DNA of 64,000 nt, taken from Echinarachnius parma (lineage: Eukaryota; Echinodermata; Echinoidea; Clypeasteroida; Echinarachniidae). The notes under the pieces were generated by a model that made no database searches, was not told the DNA's origin, and saw only the letters and a program-made list of their open reading frames with translations. Both the position numbers and the translations under genes were made by a program. The stretch is from assembly GCA_037951105.1 (NCBI GenBank), contig JBAMJV010002091.1, positions 1-64,000 of the forward strand, read 5' to 3'. Each line of letters opens with the position of its first letter. Within the stretch, counting starts at the first letter, position 1. Below are positions 11,301 to 26,300 of the stretch, in pieces.

Positions 11301-14300
11301 CCCATTAAGGATTAGTCCCCAAAATATTTCAGTCTGGGGTCCAAGTATCAACATTTAAATCATATTCAACTGGATACCAAAGTACACCAGGGAAGGGTGT
11401 TTCACAAAGATTCTAAGTTGAACTGAACTCTAATTTGGACCTAAATTATGGAAAGCCATTAGTAACATTTAGGAAACTGTTCTAGTAAAAGGCATTAATT
11501 TAGATATAAATCATTAATATTTTGCATTATCAAGGAGCCTCCAAGTTATTAATGCAATTTTTTTGGGAAGTCTTTAATACATATTTGCATTTTCTTGCTT
11601 TTGAATATGATTTAGTCCAAGGCTACAAATGGCTTTCCATAATTGTTAGCTCCAACATAGCATCTTTGTGAAACACTCCCATGTGCTCTGTAGTTACACT
11701 CACCGACGAGCAAAGCAGCCCAACTGGATGAAAGACTGAACTGGGACTCCAAGAATTTTGGAGCGAATACTGCGAAGCCCGCCAGAAGAAACCACTCCGT
11801 GATGGCCGCGCCGCAGATGCACATGAACGGGACGTTGCGTACCAGCGCCATGATGGCTCGTGGGAAGTCGCGCAGGCTGTTCCCGAAACCGGATCTGACC
11901 TCGAACTCTGCGCCGTTGTGCGCCTCGTTGACACGGTACTTGGCAAGTCTCTGCTGACCTGTTTGACAAGAAAAGGAACAACGTTACCTTAACTGGAATG
12001 ATGATGGTGAGTGCCAGGTAGGCAATGAGGATAACCGTTTAAGGTTAAATTATTACCTCTGATCTTAGATATTTGACTTGCTCAATGATTTGACTCATGA
12101 CATTTGAACTTTGACCTCTATCTGGAAGTGATTTATGGATCAATGCAAGAAATGGGATGATGATGCTGAGTGCCAAGAAGGCAGCGAGGATTACACATTA
12201 TTCATAATTATTTCTTTTAATTTAAGGTTCATGTATTACTTATGACCTTTGTCATATGACCTCACCATCATTAGACCTTTAAACTTTGACCTCTTATCTG
12301 GAAGTGCTTTAGGGAGTACAATAAATGGAATGATGATGCTGAGTGCCAAGAAGCCTTTTTGAAGAAGGCAGCAAATATAAATAATGACCTCTTCCTGTTT
12401 AAGTTTTAATAAGACAGTGCTCCTGACTTTTGGCATATAACCTTACAAATCATTTGACCTATGAACCTTGACCTCTTACCTGGAAGTGCTTTAATAGGGA
12501 ATGCAAGAAATGGAATGATGATGCTGAGTGCCAGGAAGACTGTGAGGATTAACAATAATCTTTTCCTGTTTAAGTTTTAATTACTGCTTTGAATATATTA
12601 GTAATTATTACATCATGCAAATTATTTTGACCTTTGACCTCTTACCTGGAAGTGCTTTAGGGAATGCAAGAAATGGAATGATGATGCTGAGCGCCAGGAA
12701 GGCTGTGAGGATAAAGCCCATCCACCACGCTCCAACAAAGAGGGGGCTTTCTGAATCCAGACCAAGGCTGCAGCAAAAAAAAAGAAAAAGAAAACACAAA
12801 ATAATCAATTAACCTCATGAAGTTCTGGACAAATTAATTGTATACAGAGAGAGAGAGAGAGAAAGAAATCGGACACTGATAAGATAACAATATATACGAA
12901 AAGATAGTATAAGGATGAAAGGATAAAACCCATCCACCAGGCTCTAACAAAGAGGGCACTTTCTGGATCCAAACCGAGGCTGTAAAGGAGACAAACTGGG
13001 AGATATAATAATAGAATAATATTCATATACTAGTACCGTAGTTCTAAAATGTAAAGTTTGACACTGTTAAAATAAGAATATCAAAGCGTATCCACCACAC
13101 TCAAAGAGAGGATACAAAGGTAGAAAAAAACCCACAAAATTATTTTAAAAGTTCTGAACAAATTAAGAATTTAAGAAGAAGAGTTACTAGAAAAGAGGGT
13201 AATATTATGAAGAAAGTATATTGGGATTATTATTTAATTACATGAAAATTTGACATATCCTGCATATTTATTTCACACATACATGTACAAAAAAGGCAAA
13301 ATATATAGCCAATCGAAACCATAATAGTCTAGATAAAAATGATATCAAGATTGTAGGTGAATTATTACTTGCGATCACCAACACAACAGGAAATTTGAAT
13401 TTCCAAGCAAATACAATAGACAGACTTTCGATGTCTGGGTCAGTGGGTACAAAATGCTTACAACAAAATACTGTTTGGGTGCAAACAAATCCTAAATACA
13501 ACTATTTCCTGTTTTGGCGCCCTCTATCATCTGAAATCATGAGAGTTTGTTTTATTTCTCTCCTGAATCCCTTCTTGTTCTCTTTTATCATTAGAGCTAC
13601 AGTCAATTCTTGTTATGAAGAACACTGACAGAAGGCAGCAATTTTCCTGGTCCGAATAATTTTCTTCATAATATCTTAATTTCATTATTTTGCAACACTT
13701 AATGTGACAAAAATGTTCATTGCTGGCCCCTTTTGTCTCAAAAGATTCTTTCACAGTTCAATCATTTCTATTCAGGGATGCCAGTGAGCTCCAAGGCAAG
13801 AGCCTGAAGAGGGAATCACAATACCAGATTTTAGTGCAAAAGTACTAAATTAAAGAGCCTGAAATTCTAAGAGAACAGGGCCCGAATGCAAAATTTTGCC
13901 TGAAAACTTCTATCATTATTTCATTCAATAGTGTTGAGTTTGCATGTCCCCAGTCAAACTCAAAAGATGCATCCCCTCCCCCCCTCCCCCTGGAGTAAAC
14001 AAAGACAAATTCCTCTACTTTTTTTCCAGATTCATTTCAGATCGGTTACTGTCAACTCTCATAAATGTAAACAACAGTTAACAGAGATATTCTACGGCGT
14101 GGAAAAAGATTTTCGCTAATTTCATCTTCGTCGGGCACAAATCCCACAAAGAACTATTTCAAATTAATTTCCCATCCACGAACAGAGCGAATATCAATCA
14201 CCGAAGTGTTAATAGCGAGCGCAGAAATTCGCTCCAGAAAATCGAGAAAAGGGGACTGTTTTAATCATCAAGGATGGGTGTGAGTGGTTTGAAGGGGAAC

Positions 14301-17300
14301 AAATTTGCAATTAGTTTCTCGATGATCCCAGATGTATTCCTGTTAATAGCCGAAAGTATGAGTAAATCAGAACAACTGTCACTTTGCTAATTCTTTAATT
14401 GTGTCAGCTGGGTAGCATGGGAATTTTCTTCCCTTTCGCTAAATGAAATTTCAGCTAATAAAAGAGAAACTATCAGTGACTTAATGGTCATTTTGTGGTG
14501 TAAGGTAACATATATGTGACCTTACACCACAAAATGACCAATATCAAGTTGGGAAACTGATTGTGCTGATTTTCACATGACATTTAATAAAAAGAAGTCA
14601 TCACCTTTGAAATGGTATATAATTTGTCATATTCGGAATAAGCAAACCCTCTAAAAATGAGCACCAAAGACTTGGAACATAGCTGAAGCAACTTTAGTTC
14701 ATAATATTTTCATCGCTAGTAATGTCAATCCATATGTGGACATTTCTAATAATACATCTTCACAAATTTTTTTCTCGAGACTTGCCCCATAATTTGTGAT
14801 GATTGATGAGAATTTAAAATATCTTAGTCATAACATTTTGATCCAAAAGTTAAACAATTCAAATCATCCTAATAATCTTCACAAATCAATAAATTCTTCT
14901 TGTGCCCTAACCACATTAATTCTAGATGATTGATGAGAAAATCTCTTGGCTGATAACATTTTTCAACCAATTTGTTTTCTTCTTTTTTTCCCCACATGTA
15001 GATGGAAATTCCTAATCATCCAAATATATCTTTCTAGTCGACCTAACCTGATAATTGTAAATGATTGATGGGCAAAGTCTGTGCTCTCTGATAATATTTG
15101 TTCTTCAGAAAGGATGTTTTTCCTCAAGGTGGACATTTGTAAATGAGTTCTAACTACCCCAGTGTCAGGGGAAGTGCATCTTTCCTTTTTCCTAATTCTC
15201 TCACTAACTTATCAGTTCCCCTAGGCCTAACTGATGGAATATCATCTTAAATTTGGAATTGAACCGGAGACTCAAACTAGGTAGTACTCCTTTGGTGGTA
15301 TTATACATGATTCAAGATTCAATATACAGTCAAACCTGTGTATACTGACCACCCAAGGGGAAAAAGTTGCCACTAGGCTATCAACAGGTTCCATAACTCT
15401 GCTTTCCACTGCAGGGGATTACTCTCAGTGGCCACTGTAGACAGATTGGCCGCTATAGACAGGTGGGTGCTAAGACAGGTTTGACAGCATATAGGCATTT
15501 CACAACTGTTCTAAAGTATGTCAAGACTTTCATCTTATGATGGAATCTTTACTTAGATTTTTAAGAAGATCTCCGACTTCACTAACTTCATAAATATGCC
15601 TAATTTGTGGAATCCCATCTTGAAATTTCGGAGCTGAACCGAGAACTAAAATTGATTTGGCCAACTTTATTTTGTCTTTGATAATGAACATCCTCATGGA
15701 TTATGATATGCTTCATGTATATGTTTCCCTTATATAGGGTGAAACTGGTACCAATTTAGATATGACTGGGCCTTTGGGGTAGGAGTGTAGATCATGGGCG
15801 TCGATACTTACGTAATACCTATTCATCAGGGGGGATGAATGAATAGATCATCCCCCCCTGATGAATGGGTATCAATGACAGATCAACGCCCATGGTGTAG
15901 ATCAAAGAGTCTTTACTATAGTCCCAATTCTTCTGACATTGCCTACCATTCGCAAGCTATTCTGTCATACATCTAGATTTGAAAAGTCAAACCTGGTCCT
16001 TAAAGTATAAGTACGACTGGGCTAGGGTTAGGGTTAGGGTTAGGGTTAGTATAAGTATGACTGGGCCTTTGGGCAGGAGTATACAGGAGTGTGGAGATCA
16101 AAGACTCATTACTATAGTGCCAATGGCTCCTCCAGATGTGCGTGACACTAATTGGCCATGTAGCGTGTGGCTCTCTAGTGATGAGTATGACAATCGTTCG
16201 CCTTGAACCCGGAGGAGTTCCCATGCCTCGTCAGGTTACCAGTTACTGCTCGACACGCATCACACACACACACACTCACAAGTCAATGCTTCCACATCAA
16301 AAATACAACGAGTTAGAATCTCTTTCATCTTTAAGCATTTGTGTTGCCTGCAGCCAGTGCGTCCACGTCAATTACTTTTTATTTACTACATAAATCCCTT
16401 TCTTTGAGCATTCCTGCAGCCAACGTGTCAACATCAATATCACTTCCTTTTAAGTCATTATAAGCTAAAATACCTTTCATCTACAAGCATTTGGTTTCAC
16501 TGCAACCAATGCTTCTACATCCATTGCTTTAATTTACTACAAGCTACAATCCAATTCATGTTTAAACACGATAGTATTTTCCACTGCCACTTGTGGTGGC
16601 TCTTCTATTTTTTAATATCTCGGCCAAAAGTAAGCAACACAATGCTAGAAATAAGCCAGGTAATAGAAACAGGTTCAACTATCCTCTTCTTTTTCTCCTT
16701 CTTCTTCTTCTTCATATTGAGCTGTCTCCTTCAATTCTGAGGATTCTTTTTTGTCAACATTTTGGTCAAATAATGCCTGAATATTAAGTAACGACCCCTG
16801 AAATCACAAGAGTTCTTTTTCAAATTTGGGGAGTGCTATAGCCTATAGAACAGGAAGCATTTGTGACATACACTGGGTTATCATACTGGGATATTTATTC
16901 TAGTGTGGAAGCACTGGACGCGATGAAAAGTCACCTGTGCATCGAGATGTGCATCAGGGTATTAAGCTACGAGGGTTCATCAACATGCAAATGAACTTTT
17001 CTTCATTTAGATCTTTTGGGTCAGAGGCTACTGGTGGGCAAGGTTTGGGGTGGAGGCCGGGAGGGGCGGGCGATAACCCCCCTCTATCTACATGTATATA
17101 CTACATCATAAATCACACCACTACAAGTCTAGTCCAAGTACAGTACATTTCCCCGATATACACAATAGTGTGTTGATTAACCTGTTCAGGACTGGTTAGG
17201 TCAAATGAACACTCGGGTTGGGGTCTATGTTGAATATATTGTTATACCAAAATCAAGTACCGGTAGTTCTAAAATTGGAACATTAATTTAACTTTACTTG

Positions 17301-20300
17301 TCCAAAATGTAGAACCAAATACTACAGACTTTTTAATGTTTTTCTTTGGTAGGGTTCACCAGATTAAAGTTTTGAGCCACTACAATTGAAGATGGAAGCT
17401 TTGACTTTACTTGCCCATTTGGGTATATAATGGAGAGAACAAAAATCTTAGCATTGACCTATTGTCATATTTTCAACAATAATTTGAATATATACATGCA
17501 TGATGTTTACACTTACGTATACAATGCAACCGTACAATACAATGGGCATGGTCAAGTACTCTATTATGCATGCATGCACAGCAATGGCATCCAAGCAGTG
17601 GCTTCAAAGCAAGCGCTTGGCATGTTAGGGTTAATAAGGCAGAGGGAACCGGAGACAGAGGGAAGAAGAGAGAGGAAGAGAGGGGGGATGAGAGAATAGA
17701 AACCACATGGCACGGCCTTGGGTCTAAAGGCTAACTGCATCATCACAACCTTCTTTCACGGCTCCGGGTAGATGAAACATATTGGAACTTGTTCGTTCAA
17801 TGCCAAATCATTCTCTTTTTAGTACAGAATTGTCACTTATAATAATTTGAACATAAATGCATTGTCATATTGCTGGGGAAAAAAAGTTTAAAGGACCTAC
17901 AGAATACAACGTATGTTGACACTTGGGCAATTCCATAAATATGTCAACCAGGAGACCAACTTTTCAAAATGATCAAATTAAACTAAGTGAAACATCATAT
18001 TAAAGTTAAATGTATGAACTTTCAGAAAACAGTAGTTAAATATATTTTTACCCAAGGTCAAGGTCACAAGATCCTTTCAAAGTGAGGAAAAGAATTGATA
18101 CTTTCTTATCACTATGATGATGAATAATTAATTTTACTAAATATTTACATTATAAAAGGTGATGACAAATCATTGACAGTGATAGATTTGAAGATAATAA
18201 CCTAGTGAACAACAAATCTGAAGTAGAATTGAATTTGGCTCTTTTAATTATTTTTTATTGTAAATCAATGTCGACATTCTTTTGGTCGTGTACGTCCGTA
18301 ACGAAAAAACACATTATTTCAATTTTTCATGAAGACGAACAATTCAATAAAAATGAAAATGTTAATGCAAAGCAAGCACAAGACCCTCAACTAAAATAGT
18401 ACATTAGAGTTCTCCAATCAACACTAATTAAGTAATTATTTGATATACAAATGTGTACGTCCGTAACGTACGTCCGTAACGGAATCCACCCCCTCTTTGA
18501 CATTTCATGTGTTAATTCTACAACGCTCATAGGTATCGCTGTGCAGCTTCATGAGTTTTTTCATTGAAATATTACGCAACTTTTGAGACCAAATTTGCAA
18601 CGAACAGGTATACCGTTGCAAAGTCATGTGACCTTTTGTAAGTGAATGTCAGCTAAGAAATCCCAAATTTTGTGATTTGTGTACAAATCCTATGGAAATT
18701 AGGTAATTATAAGATTCACTTATAAACCCTTCATTTTTTTCCATTCTAATCATTGCCATTATTTAATTTTAGTCTAAAATTGATTGGACCATGGTCAATA
18801 ATCAATTTCATCGAAAAAAAAAATAAAAATAGAAAGTTGAAAAAACAATGAAATACATAAGAAATTCACAAAACAAGGAAATACAAAGAAACCATTATGG
18901 CTCTGGCAATTTTTTATGTTGGAAAATTATTAATTACCTACAGTATGTCAAAAAAGAATGTTTATGCATAAAACTAGTATACTTTCCAAGAAATAATTTG
19001 TGACCCATAGACTTTGCACTTGTACGTCCGTAACGGACACTTTGTACGTCCGTAACTGTACGTCCGTAACAAAGAAGCAGTCTAATTAATTCTTAATTAG
19101 AAGTGGAAATAAATTTTTTTTTTTGGTGATTCTCATCATTTGACATCTAAATGAAATGATAATGTATCATTTCAATGGAATGTATCTCACAATTCACAGA
19201 GTTTTACATTTTAAATTCAAATGTCAGAAAAATCACTTTCTCTGCGTACGTCCGTAACGGTGATGTTTTCAATTATTTCAAGGTCATAATGCTGATAATA
19301 TTGCATGCAAGTTTGCAATAATTGAACCCTCACTGAATGTCATACATATAGCACACTAGACCTCTTGAGTAATTCCCACACTGACTGGAATAGCTTATTA
19401 AAGTGTCTGAAATGTACGTCCGTAATTATGGAATTGCCCACTTATTCCATAGTTGATGACTTGAAACATAGGTATGCCGAAGAAAAATCCATGAAAATAA
19501 ACACAGTAGTGATTTAAGACTAGTTTCCTGATGCCAAATCTTACCTAGCAGCCAATTTACGCCCCACCCACATTTAGCGTCCGGAATAGGCAGCGTGATC
19601 GACGTGCGATTGACAATTCATTTGCTTACGTCATGACGCGTCATCTACAGAATTTAGTTCATTAGTCCGGTCTTTAGATGACGTCACATTTTGGCGATTT
19701 AAAAGGGGCGTTCCCAGGACAATAAGATATTTACTAATTACCCCAAAATTGATTGATTTCATGAGAAATGAATGCTAAATTCTTTTTCTTTGGGAAAAAT
19801 TACTTATAGAGAGCCGAATTGTGAAAATTAGGCCATCTAGACGCTGTAGTTCCTTTAACTGAAATTCAAATGGTTTGAATAATTGTTACATGCCAACATT
19901 ATTTTCTTACATCAACAGAATGAGTTGTCACTTATAATTGTAATCATGGAGCTAAAAATGTAACCATAGTTACATTAAACAAAAACAAACAATCTCACAA
20001 AGGAGCATGTCGACTTTAAGACAAATCATTAGTTTTGATACCTGCATAGAACATCACCAAATTGCCCCCCATCCACTGCAACCCCCCCCCCCCTCCTCCC
20101 GCCCATGTCAGCATTGGTTATCCGTTAACTGTGCGTGTTTTTGTTGGGTTTTTTTTTTTGTTGTTGGGGGGGGGGGGGGGGGGGGGTGAGTTACAGCCAA
20201 AACCCAAGTGCATGGTGGATTCACTCTTTAGTAGGTTAGATTCGTTTAAAAAGTTTAGTTTAAAGTGAGCAAGACAAAATAGTATATTAAGAAGATGTTG

Positions 20301-23300
20301 CAATGGTTTATTCACCCCAAATGAATGAACAAAAGGCTTTAAACAATGTACATCAATTCAAGACTAGGTTAAACATTAACAAAACTTTGTTTTCATAACC
20401 CGTGGCTTAGTCTTGTCAAAGCTTTTATCCTGAAAACTTTTGATTCAATCTTTTTGCTTATCATTTGAAAGTTCATTGTTCTTCAATGACAGTAGGAGCA
20501 AGAATAAGAATTGAACACATTTTAGATAGTTGAAAAACTCACAATGTATCACCCCCCGGTACTCAGTTAATAATTCACCAATTTTAAAACAATTCAAATT
20601 TTCACAACCAAACTGTGTTGTGTTTTTTTGTTTCTCAAACCTGATTTCTCTTACTGACTTATGAGCTGCATCTTCTTTTCTGAGAAATTTAAATAAACTG
20701 TTGGTTGTTCAAACTTACTCTCACATTACAGCATTTGGTTAATGATTTACTATATCTAAACTAAATGATTAAGTTTCCCTTTTTCAAACTGATTTTTGCA
20801 TTTTTTTCTTATGAAAAGTGACAGCCAAGTATGTCTCAGCTTTTGTTATGAGATAATCAGATCAATTGTTGGTTGTTGCAACTCACCCAGTCACCCTATC
20901 ACCATAGCAATTGGCTAATAATTTACAAACTTAGACATTTTTAATATTTCCTTTTTCAAACTGAATTCAATATGTTCATGAATACAGACGACCAAGTCCG
21001 TCCCTGTGTTTGTTGTTAACATTCTTTGGTTGTTATAACTAACAACTTTTGAGTCTTGCAATCGATTTAAGCACAAATTTAATGATTTATTATCTTTAAA
21101 CTTATTTAAATTTTTTTTTTATCTCAGACTAAATTAAATAATCATTATCTTTTTCACACTGATTTCAGCTATTTATTTCCATGAAGTCTCATAACCAAGC
21201 CAACCCAAGCTATAGTCTCACTTTTAAGTTAGTAATTAATAAAGTAACTGCTTTAAAATATTAATTTTCTCTATCGGGATTCAATGTTTTCTTTCTCAAA
21301 CTAATATTTAATTTTTTTATTATTATTTTTTAAAATAATTTCTACTTGTTACTTTCATGGAAACTGACAGCCCAGTCTGCTCCAGGTTTTGTCCTAAGAA
21401 AGTTCTAACCATTGTTTAGTTGTTAAAAACTGAACCTCTCAGACTTGCTGATGACACAAAGTTAATAATTTACCAACATTAAACCTCAAAGTCTTTCTTC
21501 TCTCAAACTTACAATGAATAAGTTTATTTTCTCGAAATGATTTCTATTTTTTCACTTTCATGTAAACTGACAGCCGGGTCCGCTCCAGCTTTTGTTTCCA
21601 GTAGCGCCACCTTCCGGGCGTCACCTCACATTTCTGGTTGGGTTTTCACCATGACGATCCGTGATTGAAAGCGACTAATTAAAAGGGCTAGGATCGGCAT
21701 GAAAGTACAATTCACCCCAGGGGTGGTCAAGGCAGGTTCCTCTTTAGATTATCAAAAAAGGAACCTTTCAATATGCAGATTTAGAATTAGAAATGCTGAA
21801 AAGCTATTTTTAAGCATATACATGTACAGTCAAACCTGTCCTAGCGGCCACCTGTCTATAGCAGCCAACCTGCCTATAGTGGCTACCAAGGGTGTTCCCC
21901 TGCAGAGGAAAATAGTGTTGTGGAACCGGTCTATAAAGGTCACCTGTCTACAGTGGCCACTTTTCTTGTTTCCCTTGGGTGGTCACTATACACAGGTTTA
22001 ACTGTAATTACATACATGTACTTGGCAGAAAATATCACTAAATGAAAGGCTACCTAAAAAAATAGAAATCACACCTGTGTGGTCAATCATCTTTCTTTTC
22101 TGATTATAGACCAGGAATCTTTTAACCCTGTGACTACAGGAACCGGGTGGGCTATGTACAAAGTCTATGGGGATTTCATAAACTCGTAGGGAATGGGTTA
22201 ACTTGTTGCTTACAGGAACCGGGTGGGCTATGTACAAAGTCTATGGGGATTTTTTAAATCTCAAAGCGAAAGGGTTAACCAACAAGGCTAAATTAGCAGA
22301 AAATATCTCAGAATGAATGGGCTAATGAAAGTAAGTGTTGCCCAAGGGTGGCAAAACATGTCCCTCTTCGAATTAAGAACCGGGGAACCTGTTAATCCAG
22401 AGATTTATCAAACATAACTATTCAGACCACAGTTTCTTCTACTAATTAACACCACGTTTTCAATGACATGATTCTCATCAGCTTGAAATCACCTTTAGAT
22501 TGCCTGAGGAAGAGTTGTTTAGAACCATTAATGTGGTATAAGTATAACAAAAGAGTCTGATATCATCACTATGGTTCTTTAACCCGTTGCTTACAGGAAC
22601 CGGGTGGGCTATGTACAAAGTCTATGGGGATTTAGAATCTCGAAGGCAACAGGTTAATACATGTACATGTATACCATCCTAAATGCACATTTCTTTCACA
22701 ATGTATTTTATTTACTTACAATCTATATTTTGTCCTAAAAATGACTTTTGACTGATCCTAATTTGAAACTAGAGGTGAGGGAGTACTTTTTTGGGGGGGA
22801 ATCACCCATATGTTGAGATTTATGGTAGGAGGAAAAGGGGGGTTAACTAGGGGGAAGGGCCAAAGGGAATAATTCCGATTCCCGACGAAAACGGTGACGA
22901 ACCACGATGAACCATGCGTGCACTCACAGAGGGCAGAATAAAATGAGAACAATATGTGAGTTTCGTGACCGGATTAAAATGTTTTACAGAAACCACCAGA
23001 CAGCAGGCGAAATGAGTGAAATAGGCTTTGAAATGGACATTACAGTGGTCTCTGCTTCATGGAGTAACATTATTTAATACAGGGGTACTCTAGTTTAAAC
23101 GATGAGATTCGACCAAACATTATTATGGAAATGTTCTACACTTAATGGTGACTCATGTTAAGTGGCTATTAATAAATCCTCGAAAACATTCCCAATTCAC
23201 CTGACTAACGATCTGGGTCTCACAATTATCTGAAGTAACAATTTTACAGTAGACACAGTGCATATAATGAAATGTAATAGGCAATTCCACTACTAATATG

Positions 23301-26300
23301 TATGCACTATAATATATGAAACCGGGGGGGTGGGGGGGTTGAACTTAAAAATATGGTAAGCCATGGGGGGGGGGGGGGGGGGGGGGGGGGTTGAACTTTA
23401 AAATATGGTAAGCCATTTGTAGCCTTGGAATTTTAAAATATCAAAATAAAAAGGCGAGTATTTTAGACTTTCATAAATTTTACATCAAAAACATGAAATC
23501 CTCTTGATAATAGAAAATATCAATGATTTGAATCAACATTTATGCCTTTTAAAAGAAATTTACAAAATTGTTTCAAAGAAACTAACAGCTTTCCATAGTT
23601 TCTAAGGGGTCAGACAGTACATTGTACTTTGAGGGGGATCAGACAGATGTCAAGATTTTAAAGAGGAAATGGGGGGTTAACTGGGGGAAGAGCCAAAGGG
23701 AATAATTCCGATCACTGACGAACCGTGGATACCACTAGGTACAACCTGTCAATGAACAATAGAACACAGAGGGCTCAACTAAATGAGAACAATATTTAAA
23801 TTTGGTGAGCGGATTAGAATTGGTGAGTGGACAAAGTTCAACTATGGCTGACATATATAACTCCTTACTCCAACTAAATTATTGTAATGAACCATGAAAT
23901 CGAACAATATTTCCATTATATCTACAACTGATCTTCATTGAAATCTGGGTGTCAGGGTCCAGAGTGAACTTTTAAGGTAATCGGACAGATGTCAAGATTT
24001 ATACCAAGAGGAAATGGGGGGTTAAGTGAGGGAAGAGCCAAAGGGAATAATTCTGATTACTGGTGAACCATGAAAACTACTTGGTAGATCTCTAGATGAA
24101 CCATGCCCAAACACAGGGCAAAAGAAAATGAGAAAAATATGTGAAATTCTTATAAAATTAAGTTCGTTTTTTGTTGTTTAATTTGTCTAGCCCATTGACT
24201 ATTGCCATTGCTATGTGTTACTGGAGGTGAGGTATGATTGTATCTAATTTTTAATGCAAATCCCTCTGCTTATAATGAGATCCGGGCAAAAGACATCTTG
24301 ACACTCCAGTGTAAGGTGTTTTTAAAGGTGCTATCCACATAGTTGTCACTATACAGACAAACCTGTCCATCTAAGGGAGACACAAAAAGTGACCACTTTA
24401 GGGAGGTGGCCCTTATGCAGGTTGATATTGACTGCTATGGAGAGGTGGCAACTAACACAGGTTTGACTGGACATTTTGACTGACTTTTTGATCCTGGACA
24501 GGGCTAAAGAGACGACACTGATGAGACCCCCCCCCCCCCAAGTCTATGACTACGAGAATGATTTTGATGGGGCTATAACAATTGGTTCGGCTGTCACGTT
24601 TGGCACCATGGCCCTATAGACCCCTAGTGGATTTGTAACCATAAACATTGAAGGATTGGAACCAGCTTGTTGCACTTTATGGGACATGGGACCATGCATG
24701 TCAACTGAGTGAACAACACTAACATCATCCAGATGGATGAATATGTGTCTCTCATCCCCCTCCCCTCCTTACAAGAGACAGCAAACAGCTCAAATCATTC
24801 CCCTTTTGTATGGATCTCTGAGGAGCATTCTCTTACTTCAGGAAACTGAAAACCTTACAATGTTTCAGGTCATGGGACCATGAATGTCAAGGTTGACACC
24901 CCTAAACATCATCCAGATAGAAGAATATGTGTCTCTCATCCCCCTCCCCTCCTTACAAGAGACAGCAAACAGCTCAAACCATTCCCCCTTTGTATGGTTC
25001 TGGGAGCATTTTCTTACTTCAGTAAACTGAAAACCTTACAATGTTTCAGGTCATGGGACCATCAATGTCAGATAAGTTGACAACATTAACATCATCCAGA
25101 TGGAAGAATATGTGTCTCTCACCCCCTCCCCTCCTTACAAAAGACAGCAAACAGCTCAAACCATTCACACATTGTATGGTTCTGGGAGCATTTTCTTACT
25201 TCAGTAAACTGAAAACCTTACAATGTTTCAGGTCATGGGACCATCAATGTCAGATAAGTTGACAATATTAACATCATCCAGATGGAAGAATATGTGTCTC
25301 TCACCCCCTCCCCTCCTTACAAAAGACAGCAAACAGCTCAAACCATTCACACATTGTATGGTTCTGGGAGCATTTTCTTACTTCAGTAAACTGAAAACCT
25401 TACAATGTTTCAGGTCATGGGACCATCAATGTCAGATAAGTTGACAATATTAACATCATCCAGATGGATGAATCTTTGTCTCTCATACCCTCCCTCCTTA
25501 CAACACACAGTGAATAGCAAAAACCATTCCCCTTTTGTATGGTTCTGGGAGCATTCTCTTACTTCAGTAAACCTTACAATGTTTCAGGTCATGGGACCAT
25601 CATCAATGTCAATGTTGACAAAACTAACTTCATCCAGATGGATGAATCTTTGTCTCTCATCCCCTCCCTCCTTGCAAGACACAACAAACAGCTATTAAAA
25701 CCATTCCCCTTTTGTATGGTTCTGGGAGCATTCTCTTACTTCAGTAAACTGAAAACCTTGCAATGTTTCAGGTCATGGGACCGTCAATGTCAATGTTGAC
25801 AACACTAAAATCATCCAGATGGATGAATCTTTGTCTATAGTATACCACCATCCCCCAATCCCCAAAGGAGTAAAGTATGAAAACCAAACTCCAAAATGTA
25901 TTATAAATCATACTTTTTTCTTCTTCTTCCAATCAAGTACAACTAAAACCCTCCATGGGTCCTGGGATCAATGTCAAATATGTTGACAAAAGTAATGTTA
26001 TCCATATGGATAAGTTTTGTCTATACCACCACCCCCCCCCCCCCCCCCCCCCCCACAATCCCCAAAGGCAAAGAAGAAAAGTATGGAAACCAAACACCCA
26101 AAATTATAAATCATCCCTTTTTTGTCTTCCATTCAAGTACAACTGAAACCCTACATTATATCATATGGGTCCTGGGATTATCAAAGTCAACTATGTTGAC
26201 AACAGTAATGTCAACCATATGTTATCAAAGGTTTCACAATGCACTGATGTATCATACGTGATGAAATGTTTCATGCTCCAAAAGAAAGAAAAAAAATGTT

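Noticed and set aside
16022-16049. Chromosome end
   Set aside because: Only four TTAGGG units with ordinary gene sequence on both sides.
24880-25799. Chain of repeated 66-97 residue frames
   Set aside because: The same frame in each unit of a 182-bp tandem array; no start context, no homology recognised, and inside an intron.
24690-25850. Regularly spaced repeats resembling a CRISPR array
   Set aside because: Units are 182 bp and directly tandem with no unique spacers; the window is eukaryotic.
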